Source of the DNA: Dasypus novemcinctus
Lineage: Eukaryota; Chordata; Mammalia; Cingulata; Dasypodidae
Length of the DNA stretch: 64,000 bases
Assembly: GCF_030445035.2 (NCBI RefSeq)
Contig: NC_080694.1
Coordinates: 69,889,147-69,953,146 of the forward strand
Direction of reading: 5' to 3'
Shown here: in pieces, positions 21,385 to 33,240 of the stretch
How the letters are laid out: each line of letters begins with the position of its first letter
Numbering within the stretch: the stretch's first letter is position 1
Program-made: the position numbers and the translations under genes
Notes under the pieces: generated by a model
The model's database searches: none
The model's input: only the letters and a program-made list of their open reading frames with translations
What the model was told of the DNA's origin: nothing

Positions 21385-22330
21385 CTTTTGGGGAGAAAAT
21401 AAAGCAGTAATGATGCATTAACTTTTTTGAATTTTTAATTTTACACTGTGGGGGTTAAGTGAAGCAAAGTCACCATTTGAAGGAATCCAGCAGTGAGCTA
21501 CAGTGGGAAGAAGAGTTAGCAATGGTAGAGATAAATTTGTTTACCTCAAATTTAAGGAAGACTGACAACCTGGTAAATTTTGAACAAACAAAATGATAAT
21601 AGACTAATAGGATCATCATATTGTGAAGATATCAGAGATGCATAAAGGGCATTTCTTAAAAGAAGGAAAAGTAAGAAACAAGCATAACCTTATATGTGGC
21701 ATTAGAAGTTGGGGTGAGACAAACTTAAAACAGGCAAACAGGGTAGTTGTTCATCTTGTGATGCTGGTCTGGCAGGAACACGGATTTCTTCACTTGGCCA
21801 CTTCTCCTAGGTACACTAAGTAGCAGACAATTCACAAATCTTCCCCCAACACCTAAAAAACTAAGAGACATGAATTACAACAAACTTCATACACTGTTTA
21901 AGTAGGAGAAAAAGCACCCATAATTGACATGGTGTCCCAAGATTGCTGCATTGTGGTGGGACCATGGTGATAGTTGGATACAATTTAAAATGGAGAAGGT
22001 TTCCAAGGGTAGGAGCACTTTGAAAACACCAAAAATCTTTCAGCCCCAAGGAGAGTGCCTCTTACTAAATGAGAGTTTCTCTAGGTAGGAGAAAAAAAGA
22101 TCAAGGCACAGCACAGGGACTGAGAGAGACAGAACGAAAAAAGCATGGCAAATATAAGGAGAACAAAGAAAGCACTGCTATTTTTAAAAGAACTTAATCA
22201 TCACCACATCAATGAAGGAGGGAGCCCTTGATGTGAGGAATTGGTAAAGCTAAGCTGACACTTCCCCACACTAAACCACTCATATTCCTCTGCTAATAAT
22301 TCTTTTAGACTATCATAGTCCAATGTAAGC
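21385..22330. other. Non-genic DNA upstream of the OR12D3-like locus
   Basis: I see no coding region, RNA gene or repeat I can name. Confidence 0.5.
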
Positions 22331-22773
22331 CTCCAATAAAATAGCTTCAAAAGCTGATAGAAATAAAGAAATAGTCAAACCCACAATTGAAATGAGAAGT
22401 TTTAACATATCTCTCTCAATAGCTGATAGAAGAATTGGCCAAAAAGTCAGTCAATATTTAGAAAATCTGAACAACTCAATTACAAATTTGACATTTGTGT
22501 ATTTTTTATTTTAGATATATAGGACACAGAACTCAATGCAAAAAGAATTTGTATTATTTTCAGGGCACATTTACAAAATCAAGCATATGCTGACTCTTAC
22601 AAAAAGCTTCCAAAATCTTCAAAAGATTGAGCCATTCAAAGAATGTTCTTTGACCAGAACGGAACTACAAAACAATAACAAAAGTAAATCTAGAAACCTA
22701 CAAAATGTTCGAGATTAAGGATTACATGTATAAACAGTTTGTGGGTCAAAGGAGAAACCAAAGAAGAAATTAG
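22330..22773 (+). repeat. L1M ORF2 fragment, left part (split by a retrocopy)
   Basis: This is a degraded old L1 ORF2 in the sense direction, covering the end of the endonuclease region. Landmarks are 'gggcacatttacaaaatcaa', 'tctttgaccagaacggaact' and 'gggtcaaaggagaaaccaaa', which follow the usual order of this part of L1 ORF2. It resumes at 23569-23745. Confidence 0.6.
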
Positions 22774-23555
22774 AGGAGGCTGATTTGAGAGTCTGCATCT
22801 GGCCTCCCATTGGTGCATAAGCCACCATACCTTCCTATCTTGCTTGGTGTCTGTCTACTCTGACACACTGAGCCTACAAGCCAGCGAGGACCACCCTGAC
22901 CCCTCTTCAGTTTGGAGCCCAGGGTGGGAAGGGTATCCTGAGAACTCTGCTGGTGGTGGACTCCTGGACGCCGAGCTAAGACATCTGGCATCCCTGGCTC
23001 TGCAGCTGCCAGAGCGCTTTACTCAGAGTCAGACTATTTCTCTTGCCTCAAGCATCCAGGCTCCCTAAAGGCAGTGGGCTACAAAGGAAAACAGGTTCTG
23101 GTCTGTGTGTGTGTTTTAAGTGTTTCTGCCATTCTCATCCTCAGCAGTACATTAGTTCCTGACAAAGCTGTAAGCAGCATTTGCTACATTTGGTTTTTAG
23201 GTCTGAAAGGAACAGGGAAGAGGGCAGTCCTGGCTGAGGAAGTGTTGCTGAGCTTGGTTGTTTAGACCCTGGTTTCTGCACTTCACTAGATTGAGAAATG
23301 GCCAGAGCTTGGAAGTGGAGGGGAAAGTAATCTGCTGGGTTGCATCATTAAATATTGGGAATAATTCAGGTATGAATCTATGACTAAAAAGAAAATGATT
23401 CACTTTTGTTAGGAAGTCTGGCCCCAATATGCCTTAGATGGTGAGCAGAAATGGCCAGCACAAGGATCTTTAGAGGCTTTTTTGGTGTGTGATTAGTCAC
23501 CGCATTAAAGGGGAAGTGCCATTGAATAAAAGTGCAGTGTGGTGAAAAGAAGAAG
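22774..23555 (+). pseudogene. Processed retrocopy (mRNA-derived), parent gene unidentified
   Basis: A GC-richer block interrupts the L1M fragment. It is flanked by a near-perfect direct repeat (aagaagaaattag at 22761-22773 and aagaagaaataag at 23556-23568), and its right end has AATAAA (23525-23530) followed 13 bases later by an A-rich tail. These are the hallmarks of an L1-mobilised mRNA copy. A 74-codon open stretch at 22844-23068 (ending LPERFTQSQTISLASSIQAP) may be the C-terminal end of the parent protein, and the rest looks like 3' UTR. I do not recognise the source gene. There is no intact start region, so the copy is probably 5' truncated. Confidence 0.6.
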
Positions 23556-23568
23556 AAGAAGAAATAAG

Positions 23569-23745
23569 AAAATATTTTGAAATGAGTAATAATATAGATG
23601 AGATATCAAATCTTTTGGCATGCAGCTAAAGCTGTAAACAGAGGAAAATTGTTGGTCTTAAATTAATGTTAGAAGAGATGCTGAAAATCTATAACTGAAT
23701 AAACTTGTATTTCAAGAAGACTGAGTGAATTAAAAAATCAAAAAA
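23569..23745 (+). repeat. L1M ORF2 fragment, right part
   Basis: The sequence continues the same L1M (gaaaatattttgaaatgagt, gcatgcagctaaagctgtaa) directly after the retrocopy, confirming that the retrocopy split it. Confidence 0.55.
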
Positions 23746-23779
23746 ACCAACAACTCAAACTTAAATCTCCTTAACAACT

Positions 23780-25305
23780 TTAATTGCGATGTATCATCAT
23801 AACCATTTCTTTGCATGTACCCTCAAATCAACTAACCAATTCATACTTCATGTCCTCACCTGGCAAAACCCAAACCACTCTCTACTTATTCTTCTCTATC
23901 TTTGCAGTTAAAAACTCATGCACACACTTGTGTTCCTTAAATCATTAATACTCAATTCCAGTGTGACCTTGGAGGTGCCAAGCAATCACATATTCTCTTC
24001 TCCCCTCTCTTTGCAAACCACCAACTCATTTTCGCTGTCTTCATTCTGAGTTAATGACTTGGTTTCCTCCTTACTGAAATAGTAGGGGCAGTCAGAAGTG
24101 AACTTCTACAACTCTCCTTCCAATATCTACACACATTTTGTAATGGTGCCAAAGACTGTGCCTTCCCTGTGTTTGCAATAGTGTAATCCTTGCTACTCCT
24201 GATGAGTATCCACCACTTGTGCCTGTGCCCATTCCTTCTCATTTCCCCGAGAACACTGCTCCAGTTATTCTCTCCTCCCCCTCTTACATCATGAATTGTT
24301 CCCTCGGCTGTCTATATCTGCTGTTTGTGATTCTTCACCTTCCATTCTCTCTTAAATCTATGCTAACTGGGTTTTCCCTTTACTTGTCCACTAAAATTTA
24401 TTTTATAAAAATGAACAATAACACTCACAATGTCAAAGAACTCTCAGTTTACTTGACCAATCGAAACCATGTAACAGAATCAATCACTCTCTCCACCTCG
24501 AGATGCTTTCACACTTGATTTCCAGGACATCACTGGCTCCTCTTTTCCCAACTCTCTCACAACCCCTCCTTCTATTCCCTTTGCTCATTTCTCTTCACCC
24601 ATCATGTCTTAATGATGGCTTTCCACAGAGCTCAGTGTGCTATCTCTTTTCTTTTCTCTCTTTTCTGCTTCCTTCCCTTGGCTATCTCCATAAATCTAAT
24701 GACTTCCCATACAATCTATTTCCTGATGACTCCCATATTTTTATTAATGGTTGGAACCTCCTTCTTGAATTCCTGAATTTCTAACAGCTTTTTCAATACT
24801 TGACTCAAATGCACATCACACATACAAAACTGAAACATAGGTATTTTGCACAAACCTCATGGATTCTAATTTATCTGCTAAATGACAGTTCCATCCTCTC
24901 AACCCAAAAACCAAAACTCATGACTGACCCTGCTCATTTTCTCACAAAATTCCATTGGCTCCTGGACCACACATCTCTTTAGCTAGTTCCAAATCTCTTT
25001 CAGCTTTTATCCCTAGGGCCCTCTCCTTAGTGTGGACTCCTTATTTCTCTATATTAAATTACAAAGAAATCCTTAAAAAGCACCCTGCCATCCTTCCCTG
25101 CTTGTTTTGTTGTAGTAGCACCTATCTTAATCTGGTATGTGTGGTTTTGCTTACACATATTTTCTTTTATCTCCCACTTAAATGTAACCTCCAGAAAGAA
25201 AAAAACATATCGTGTGCTTTATTCAATACTGTACTCCCAGCACTTGAAACTGTGCCTGGCATGTAGTAGGTGCTTTGTATATATTTATTAAATTAACTAA
25301 TAGGT
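23780..25305 (+). repeat. L2 element (3' region), sense
   Basis: Pyrimidine-rich text with 'cctgatgactcccatatttt' near 24720, 'catgactgaccctgctcatt', 'aatgtaacctccagaaag' and the terminal 'gtgcctggcatgtagtaggt' follows the L2 consensus order. The well-known L2 end motif at 25250-25290 is clear. The left boundary is approximate. Confidence 0.6.
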
Positions 25306-25309
25306 TGCT

Positions 25310-27800
25310 GTCACCTGTTAAGTGCTTGTCAACTCTGAAAACTACACTCATGAAGTGATATTTGTCATTTTTACGTACCCCAATCTATAATCTAGATGCT
25401 AAACTCACAAAGGACTCCCACATATTTATCAGAGTGCACAGTAGCAGAGAAAGTGAGCAATGTATATTTGTAGATTAAGTAAATGGTTTTTAGCATAGGG
25501 CCAATTGCTTTAACAATTCTTTTTTGGCCTGGACTGTTCTTCATGTCACTAATGATTCATAATAATCTATCAGCATCAGTGGGTAGTATTTAAAATTTAA
25601 GTAATTATATGATTGGTGATGGAAAACATAGGCTAGGAGCTTCATTTCATGGAAATGGACAGAGAAGAAATATTCAAAATGGAGTTGTTGATAGTCGGGG
25701 GTAGAGGATTAATCTCAGGAATCATAAACATAAGTGAAGGACATTACAAATGGTGCACACATTGAGAAGTAGAGATGTACATGGAACTAAGTACAGAATT
25801 ATGTTTCTGAAATGTTTTCTTTTTCTTTTCTGCATAATAGAACTATGTCCCTTCCATTAAAAACAATAATACTGCAAAGTAATATAAATCTCTCATATTA
25901 GATTCATTTAAAATTTTTTCTCCCACTTCTTCCCTTAATATCTTCTCTCATACCCTCCTCTCTCTGTCCCTCTCCCTCTCTCTCTTTTTCTCTCTCTCCC
26001 TGTCTCTCTCTCAATCTCTAACTCACATCTAAACAGAAATATCCAGATATCTAATTACAACATACACCTATATTCAATCACTCAGAGAGCCTACCCTGAA
26101 ACAAAAGAAAAAAATACAAAGAAATGTTTAAATAAAGAGATTAGGAAATACAAAGCTTTTCTAGCTAATGGTTTCTGTGGAATGCTCTTGCCATCTCACC
26201 CTGCAGTCTCCAAAATCTAAATTCAAAGATGTTTCCCAGTTACTTTCATTCACACATTTTAGTCCTCTCAACACTTTCCGTCAGAAAACTCTTCCTCTAT
26301 TTTCTAATCTCAGAGCAAACAACCCTGTCTGTACATACCTTGGAATGAAAATAATCTTTGAATCAGAAGGATATCCCCAAATCAGAGATCAAATGTATTT
26401 ATTGTCTCCTAGAATAAAATTATTCAGAGATTATTTTCTCTATTCAGAGAGATTCTGGCTGCTCAAAGCATCTTATATTCACTTTTATTATAAATCCTTA
26501 TATCTTACTGTAAGACTGAATCTTAGCAGATCTCATCTCTTATTTTAACAAAGAAATGAACAGGCTAATCGCCCTACAGACCTCCCCTGTGGCAGCTTGG
26601 GCATTAATGTCTTGAGATTTTCTCTCCAAGGCCTTCAAATTTCTTTTCCCATAAATATTTATATATTTCCTTTTTTTGCATGTTTATGAGGTACTACGTT
26701 GACTTCCCAGCTAGGTGGGGAAAGGGTCTGTTCCTAAGTTAATAACTTTAGTCACAAATGAAATAATTACTTAATTGGTTTTCATATAATTGTGATTTCT
26801 GACTCCCCTACAGTGCTGGATTATAGTTCTTACTCCTATTGCGTCTCTCAACTTCAGAATCCTTTCATTTTAAACTTTATGAAATAATACTAAACAATAG
26901 TATGCAATAAAAATAGATCAAGACCATGTGCTAAAAATCATAGTACATGATATATTTCTAAAAGATCAGATAGATGGGTCAGTTAAAGCAGACTGGTATA
27001 GTAAAGAATTTATAAAGCACTTACTCACCTGAACACTAACTGAAGAGATGCAGTACAAAAGATTCACTCTTATCTACCCTCATGACCATTACCAATGGAA
27101 GATAGAATGTGAAATCTATGTGAAAGTTAAGGAAAAAGATAGATGTTCAAAACTAGTTGGGACATAAAGGTGAAAATGTTGGTTGAAACAGATTAGCAGG
27201 CAGTTTGCCAAGACAATGGACTCAGAATCTATCCCCTTGGGGGAGTCATTCGAGTGTTCAAAATAGCAACAGTATTGTGGAGAGATTTATCTAGGGAATG
27301 GGCACAAAATAAAAAAGGGAATCAAATGGTAGAAAAGGTAGCTTGAAATAACTGATGAAGTCTAGTCTTAATGTGAAGTTCTGGAAAATGGTATTAGTAG
27401 TAATGGAAATGAAATTATATATACAAGAAACATTTTGAAAACATGATTGATGTTATTAAATAATGGTGTACATGTGCATGTGCATGCCACACATGTGGAA
27501 GGAGTAACAGAGTAACCAGAGCTGAGGCAACCCAGAAGTAGGCCTCTTAAGGGTGGGCTTGAGAGTATGAGTTGGAGCTTTAAGGAGGGCCATTACCGAG
27601 ATGGAACACAGACCTGGAAGAAGGTCTGTCCTGCTAGTATCTTAGAAATTCAAAAGGGGTCCCTGAATGGCAGGAATCCAGAGCCTTAACAAAATGCTAA
27701 GCCTGCTGAGGCTTCAGCTTCTGAAGGCATATAACAAGGCTTGAACCAGGAGTTTGGGGTAAAAAACTAGAAAGCAGAACCAACTACTGCTGGATCCAAT
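25310..27800. other. Non-genic DNA with a CT-rich microsatellite
   Basis: I see no coding region. A CT-rich simple repeat runs from about 25955 to 26030. The rest is AT-rich and unassigned. Confidence 0.5.
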
Positions 27801-27960
27801 GGCAGATGCCAGGGTTGAAAACCATTGCACCACAGTAATGAAAGATGCTGTTAATGGGGAAAAGTTTGGGGGGGGGAAATGGTGGTATATATGGGAATCC
27901 ACCTTTATTTTTGATGTAATATTTATGTTATCTAAAGCATCTTTCAAAATAGAATAGAAT
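27800..27960 (+). repeat. L1 3' terminal fragment
   Basis: A G-run followed by 'atggtggtatatatgggaat', 'tatttttgatgtaatattta' and 'tctaaagcatctttcaaaat' matches the terminal part of the sense L1 3' UTR copies at 15200-15270. It leads straight into the GGAAT array. Confidence 0.55.
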
Positions 27961-28027
27961 AAGGGAATGGAGTGGAATGGAATGGAATGGAATGGAATGG
28001 AATGGAATGGAATGGAATGGAATGGAA
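27961..28027 (+). repeat. (GGAAT)n microsatellite
   Basis: About eleven consecutive near-perfect GGAAT units follow an A-rich 'aatagaatagaataaggg' transition. The array begins at the 3' end of an L1 fragment. Confidence 0.9.
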
Positions 28028-28029
28028 TA

Positions 28030-29308
28030 ATCATTACTGGGACAATGCTGGAAGAAAACATGGACAGAGAAGAGCAAGTCTGTTTTCTTGCCTCTTGTAG
28101 TGCCCTCTACCCATGGGACTTGACAGGGAACCAGCAAGGGAGAAATGCAGCTTACAGCATCCCAGTTCCAGAATAAAAAATCAGAGTATGGAGGGGTGGG
28201 TTTTAAGGTGAGTAAATAGTTTAATAACCAGCACATGCACACATGCATACATATTGGAAAGGAAAGGGTCAATGAAAAGACTCTATGGGCAATACCACTA
28301 ATAGAAATGGGGAGTGAGCTGATATTTAAAAAAGGAAAATGAACTTAGGTCTGAACATATTAATTTGGGGGAGGGGGATGCTATAAACATTTGGTTATGA
28401 GACTGGAGCATGAGAGAAAAATAAAGGCTGGAGAATCCCAATGTGTGCAACATCTGCAATATGGTGATATTTAAGACATCCAGTAGTCAAACTAAGGGCC
28501 TGGAATTAGAGAATAAAGTACATACCAGAACAGCAGTAATCAAAGTGGGACAAATTTTACTTCTGACTACCCCTATGAAGGGTCATTGAACCAAAGCATT
28601 ATTATTTGGGCTGCCCAGAGAACAACATATTGAGAGTATGACGATAAGAAGAAGGATTTCTAAATTGTCTGGGAGACAATGTCCTGAAGATGTGAAAGTA
28701 TAGTTAATATAAGAAGGAATGTGACAAAGGAAGAAAACTTTCAGATAATTGTTGTAGAGACAGTGCCTAGTTCCCCAGAGGAAGTGTGAAAATTAAGAAT
28801 GCCAGATTAACTGAAGAAACATATCTCCCATGGGTGTTAAATAACCAAATAAAATGCACAGAGTTCCAGGAAGAAGGTATTAGAACAGGCAGGCAGGACT
28901 GAACTCTACAAAAACAAAGGAGGAAGGGCAAAAAGCTGTCCAAGGAAGAAGCTGTGGGGATCTGAAGACCAGGAGAGTGCTGTGCATTTTTCGGTAGGGT
29001 GAGGGACAGAGAGATGAAGGAACCAAGAAGAAAATTGTGAATTACTCACCCCTGAGGTTGGAAACAGCACCCATCTCTCACTCTCACTGTGAACTGCCTT
29101 GGTAAAGCCTGTGGTTCATTGCAGACAACTAAGAGGAGAATGGAAGTCTTTCTCTCTGGGAAGACAGAGATTGCAGCAGAGGGTGGAGAGTGGCTTCTCT
29201 TCAGTAGGTTTGGAGCAGAGCCCACTTTCAATCTTGGCTGTAGCCAACCCAGCAAGTAGAGGTAGAAAGAGACACCTCCATGGAAAGATAGACATTTTGA
29301 ATAAAGGG
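28030..29308. other. Non-genic DNA, no recognised repeat
   Basis: I see no coding region. Sequence around 28390-28500 has the flavour of an old interspersed repeat, but I cannot assign a family. Confidence 0.4.
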
Positions 29309-29309
29309 G

Positions 29310-30193
29310 TCAAATTGAGAATTCAAAAATAGACCCACATCTATGGTCAAGAGCTTTTTAACAAGGTTGTCAAACCAATTCAGCTAGGTCAGAATAGTCT
29401 GTTCAACAAATGGTGCCAGGCGAACTAGATATCTATAGCTAAAAGAGAGAATGAGGACCCCTATCTCACACCTTATACAAAAATTAACTCAAAATGGATC
29501 ACAGACCAAAATATAAATGCTAAACCCATAAAAATTCTAGAAGGAAATATAGGGGAACATATTTGAGATCTTGTGGTAAGTGACAAATTCTTAATTCTTA
29601 CATCAAAAGCAAAAACAATGAAAGAAAAAAATACATAAATGGGACCTCCTCAAATTCAGCACATTTGTGCCTCAAATGACTTTGTTAAGAAAGTGAAAGG
29701 CAGCCTACTCAATTGGAAAAATTTTTTAGAAACCACATATCCAATAAGGGTTTGATATCCATGTTATATGAAGATAAACTAAACTTAAAAATGATCCATT
29801 TTTTGAATAAACATTTTTCCAAAGAAGAAACACAAGTGGTCAAAAAGCACATGAAAAGATGCTCAATACCACCAGCTATTAGGGAAATGCAGGTCTAAAT
29901 TACAGTGGGATACCATTTCACGCCTTACAGAATGGCCATAATTTTAAAAACAGGAAACTGTAAGGGCTGGAGAGGATGTGGAGAAACAGGAGCACTCTTT
30001 CACTGTTGGTGGAAATGCAGAATGGTGTAGCCTCTGTAGCAGATAATTTGGAAGGAAGTTAAATATATAGCAGTCATATGACTTGTCAAGCCCGCTACTA
30101 GGAATATATTCAGAAGAACTGAAAGCAAGGATGTGAACAGCTATTTACACACTGATGTAGCAGCATTATTCACAATTGTTAAAAGATGGAAAA
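29310..30193 (+). repeat. Older L1 (copy 3), left part: ORF2 C-terminal region
   Basis: This is the sense L1 ORF2 C-terminal region with text such as 'ctcacaccttatacaaaaat', 'ccaaagaagaaacacaagtg' and a recognisable 29713-29898 frame (NHISNKGLISM, then HFSKEETQVVKKHMKRC). It is diverged from L1 copy 2 and broken by stops. It is interrupted at 30193 by L1 copy 2 and resumes at 40072. Confidence 0.85.
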
Positions 30194-31260
30194 GGGGGGG
30201 CGGGGCAAGATGACTGAGCACACCTGAGATTCTCTCCTGCAAAGAAGCGGCTGGGCAGCGTTGGAGGTTCTTCGGGGCCAGGCTGTTTCAGAATTTTTGC
30301 AGGGCAGGAGGTGTCTGGACATCAATTTGGTGGGAAGGTAACAGAGAAAATTCATGTATAAGATATAATTGAGACTCTATTACACGGAGGTGGGAGCTGC
30401 GTGCGGGACGCTCCCTCCTGGGGTGGGTGGAGCCGCGGCACCAGTGCTGCAGCATCGATTTCTGGAGGCTCTGCGGTACTGGGGAATTCATAAGCCCTGA
30501 GCAGGCTACTGGGGGGCTAACAGGACAGGAGGCCTTCGCAGACCGATTTGGGGAGACAAACGGGAGTTTTATTGCAAAGCGGGGAATTTTTGATTGGGGA
30601 CACAAATAATAGAGCTTCCACCTAGAGCCCTGCCCCCCCAAGGCTGGGTGCCGATCTGCAGCGGCCTTGAATTGCTAGCAATAAAGAGAAGTCACCAGGA
30701 GGCTGTTTCAGGGACTGGCAGGGTGGGAGAAGTCTGGAAGCCGATTAGGGGAATATTTACGAAGCGTGGGAATTTCGGTTTTGGACTCTGTTATCGGCGT
30801 TTCCAGCTGGAGCCCCACCCCCGGGCCTGGCTACTGATCTGCGTCATTAAATTGCCTGCAGTGTAGAGGCGCCCCCAGGTGTCCGTTCCAGGGGCTTACA
30901 GGGTGGGAGGTGTCCAGAAGTTGAATTGGTGATACATCCACAAAATAGACCCAAGTGAGTGAGTGAATTGCGGGGTTCAGACACATAGGATAGAGTTTGC
31001 AGATGTGACCTCTTCCATAGGGCTGGCACCCAGCTGCAGGGATCCCTGAAGGTTGTGTTGCACTGTGGTGCTCCCAGGCTCCCTGTTAACCAGATTTGAG
31101 GTTGCCAGGTCTGAGTCCCCTAAACCCTGGTGGCCCACACCCCAGAGACGCACACCTCTTGAGTCTTCAATATCTCAGACTTTCCATCCCTGAATCCATC
31201 ACGCCCTGAGATCCATCTGAGGTCCTTGAATGTCCTAGCCCTCAACATTTGCAGTATTTC
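30194..31260 (+). repeat. Monomer array in the L1 copy 2 5' UTR
   Basis: Four degenerate units share 'aggctgttt' or a variant, then a 'cagggcaggaggtgtctgga'-like phrase and a 'gatttggtggga'-like phrase. They begin at about 30280, 30495, 30700 and 30885, a period of roughly 200 bp. The same unit type is found in L1 copy 1. The array likely acted as the L1 promoter. Confidence 0.65.
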
Positions 31261-32210
31261 TTTTTTGTTTTGTTTTGTTTTGTTTTTATTTTTATTTATT
31301 TTTTAATGTCCTGATTGCTAACATTGCATTATCTCCTAGTCTTTTCTCCCAGCATATCCCCCAAGGTCTTTTTTTTTTTTTTTTTCAGTTATTTAGGGTT
31401 ATTTTTATGTTGTTGCTGTTCTGGTTGTTCTATATCTTTTTTTTTTTGTTTTTCCCCTACTTGTTCCCCTCCCTTTACTCACCCCCTTTTTCTTCCTTCC
31501 TTTCTTCTCTCTTTTTTTTTCTCTCTCTCTGGTCCCATATTTTCTTCTTATTTTATTTTATCTTAATTATACAATAAGTGCTGCAGGGAACACCTCACAT
31601 TTGCTGGGTTTCCTCATCCTCTGCTGCCTCATTTCTGTGTGAATTGATTTTGGCTACCTACACTATCTCCTTTCCCCTACATCTTGATATCCTTCATCAT
31701 CTACATTCTCTCCTATATTCCACCTCCCTTTCTTTGACCCCAAAGTGTCTAACTCTTAATTTCTAATACCTTTGTTTTGTTTTCTCTCTTTTATCCACTC
31801 TTGAAACTATTGCCTTTCTTTTCTCTTTCCCTCTCTCATGAAAACAATAGCTTTTTAATTCATACCATATTCCTCCCATATTCAGTCGACTACCTCATTA
31901 TAGGTACTCTACTTACTGCTATAACACTACACAATTTACATGAATCTAATATCCATCCTCCCAGATCTCATATTGTTACTCTGTTAACATTTATTACCAA
32001 TGCTATTTTAAACATTTTCCTTTCTTACACAATTGCCTTTCCCTGGCCCTAATACTTTTCTTCAAAGTGAACTCAGCCAGCAATAAGAAATTAGAATAAG
32101 AAGAACAAAGTGACAAAGAGAAGATATAACACCTACTCAAAAACAACAGCTAATTAATCCCCAAGACTAGACAAAGAAGCTAAGGAACTGATTAAACCCA
32201 TCAAGATAAA

Positions 32211-32976
32211 ATGATGAGCAGACAGCAACAAAAATCTACAAACCAAACCAGTAATCAGGAAAACATGGCTGAATCCAATGAACAAACAAAAAACCAGGAA
32301 GGGGAACAGAACTTCGCACAAGTAATTAAAGATCTCAGAATATTTATAACTGACAAATTGAATGAAGTAAAGGAAGAGGTTAACAACATGAAGACAACAC
32401 TTGGAGGGGAAATTGCAGACAAACACAAAAAGATAACAGATATGATGGGAATGGACACCACAGTTCAAGAAATCAAAAATACACTTGCAGCAAATATCAG
32501 AAGACTAGAAGAGGCAGAGCATAGAATTAGTGATGTGGAAGACAGTACATCAGAAATCAAACAGATAGTAGAATTGATTGATAAAAAGATAAAAAAATCC
32601 AGCTAGGACTTAGGGACCTGAATGACAGTGCAAAACGCTCAAACATATGTATTATAGGCATCCCAGAAGGAGAAGAGAAGGGAAAGGGGTCAGAAGGAGT
32701 GTTGCAGGAAATAATGGCTGAAAACTTCCCAAATCTACTGAAAGAGACAGATGTACATATCCAAGAAGCACAGTGCACCCCAATCGTCATAAACCCCAAC
32801 AGACCCACCCCAAGACCTATACTTTTCAAATTATCCATGCTAAAGACAAAGACAAAATTCTAAAAGCAGCAAGAGAAAAGAAAACCATCACTTACAAGGG
32901 AAGCTCCATAAGATTAAATGCTGATTTCTCATCTGAAACCATGGAGGCAAGAAGGCAGTGGTATGATATAGTCTAG
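32211..32976 (+). pseudogene. L1 copy 2 ORF1 (broken)
   Basis: ATG 32211 opens a frame (MMSRQQQKSTNQ, then MAESNEQ) that runs through a long coiled coil (RISDVEDSTSEIKQIVELI) to a stop at 32606. The RRM and C-terminal domains continue in other frames (RPTPRPILFK-type text near 32800, then REKKTITYKGSSIRLNADFS) to a stop at 32976. ORF1p is the RNA-binding, trimeric L1 chaperone. This one is broken by at least two frame changes near 32600-32780. Confidence 0.85.
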
Positions 32977-33240
32977 GTACTAAAAGAAAAAAAATTCCAA
33001 CCAAGAATACTCTATCTACCTGAACTAGGATTCAAAAATGATGGAGAGTTCAAAATATTCACAGATAAACAGAAACTGAAAGAGTATGCCAACAAGAAAT
33101 TTCACCTTCACGAAATTCTAAACGGAGTTCTGCAGTAAGAAAGGAAAAAATAGGACAGGCAGAATTGGAGGAGAGTGTAAGAGCAACAAAATGACAAAAA
33201 GAGAAGGGAAAAAAATGACAAACACAAATCCAATCAAAAC

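Noticed and set aside
27714-28272. Frames with repeated FHSIP or EWNGM
   Set aside because: They are translations of the GGAAT microsatellite.
31275-32052. Phe/Leu-rich frames of 60-100 codons
   Set aside because: They are pyrimidine-rich L1 5' UTR read as protein, mirrored in L1 copy 1 at 8094-8297.
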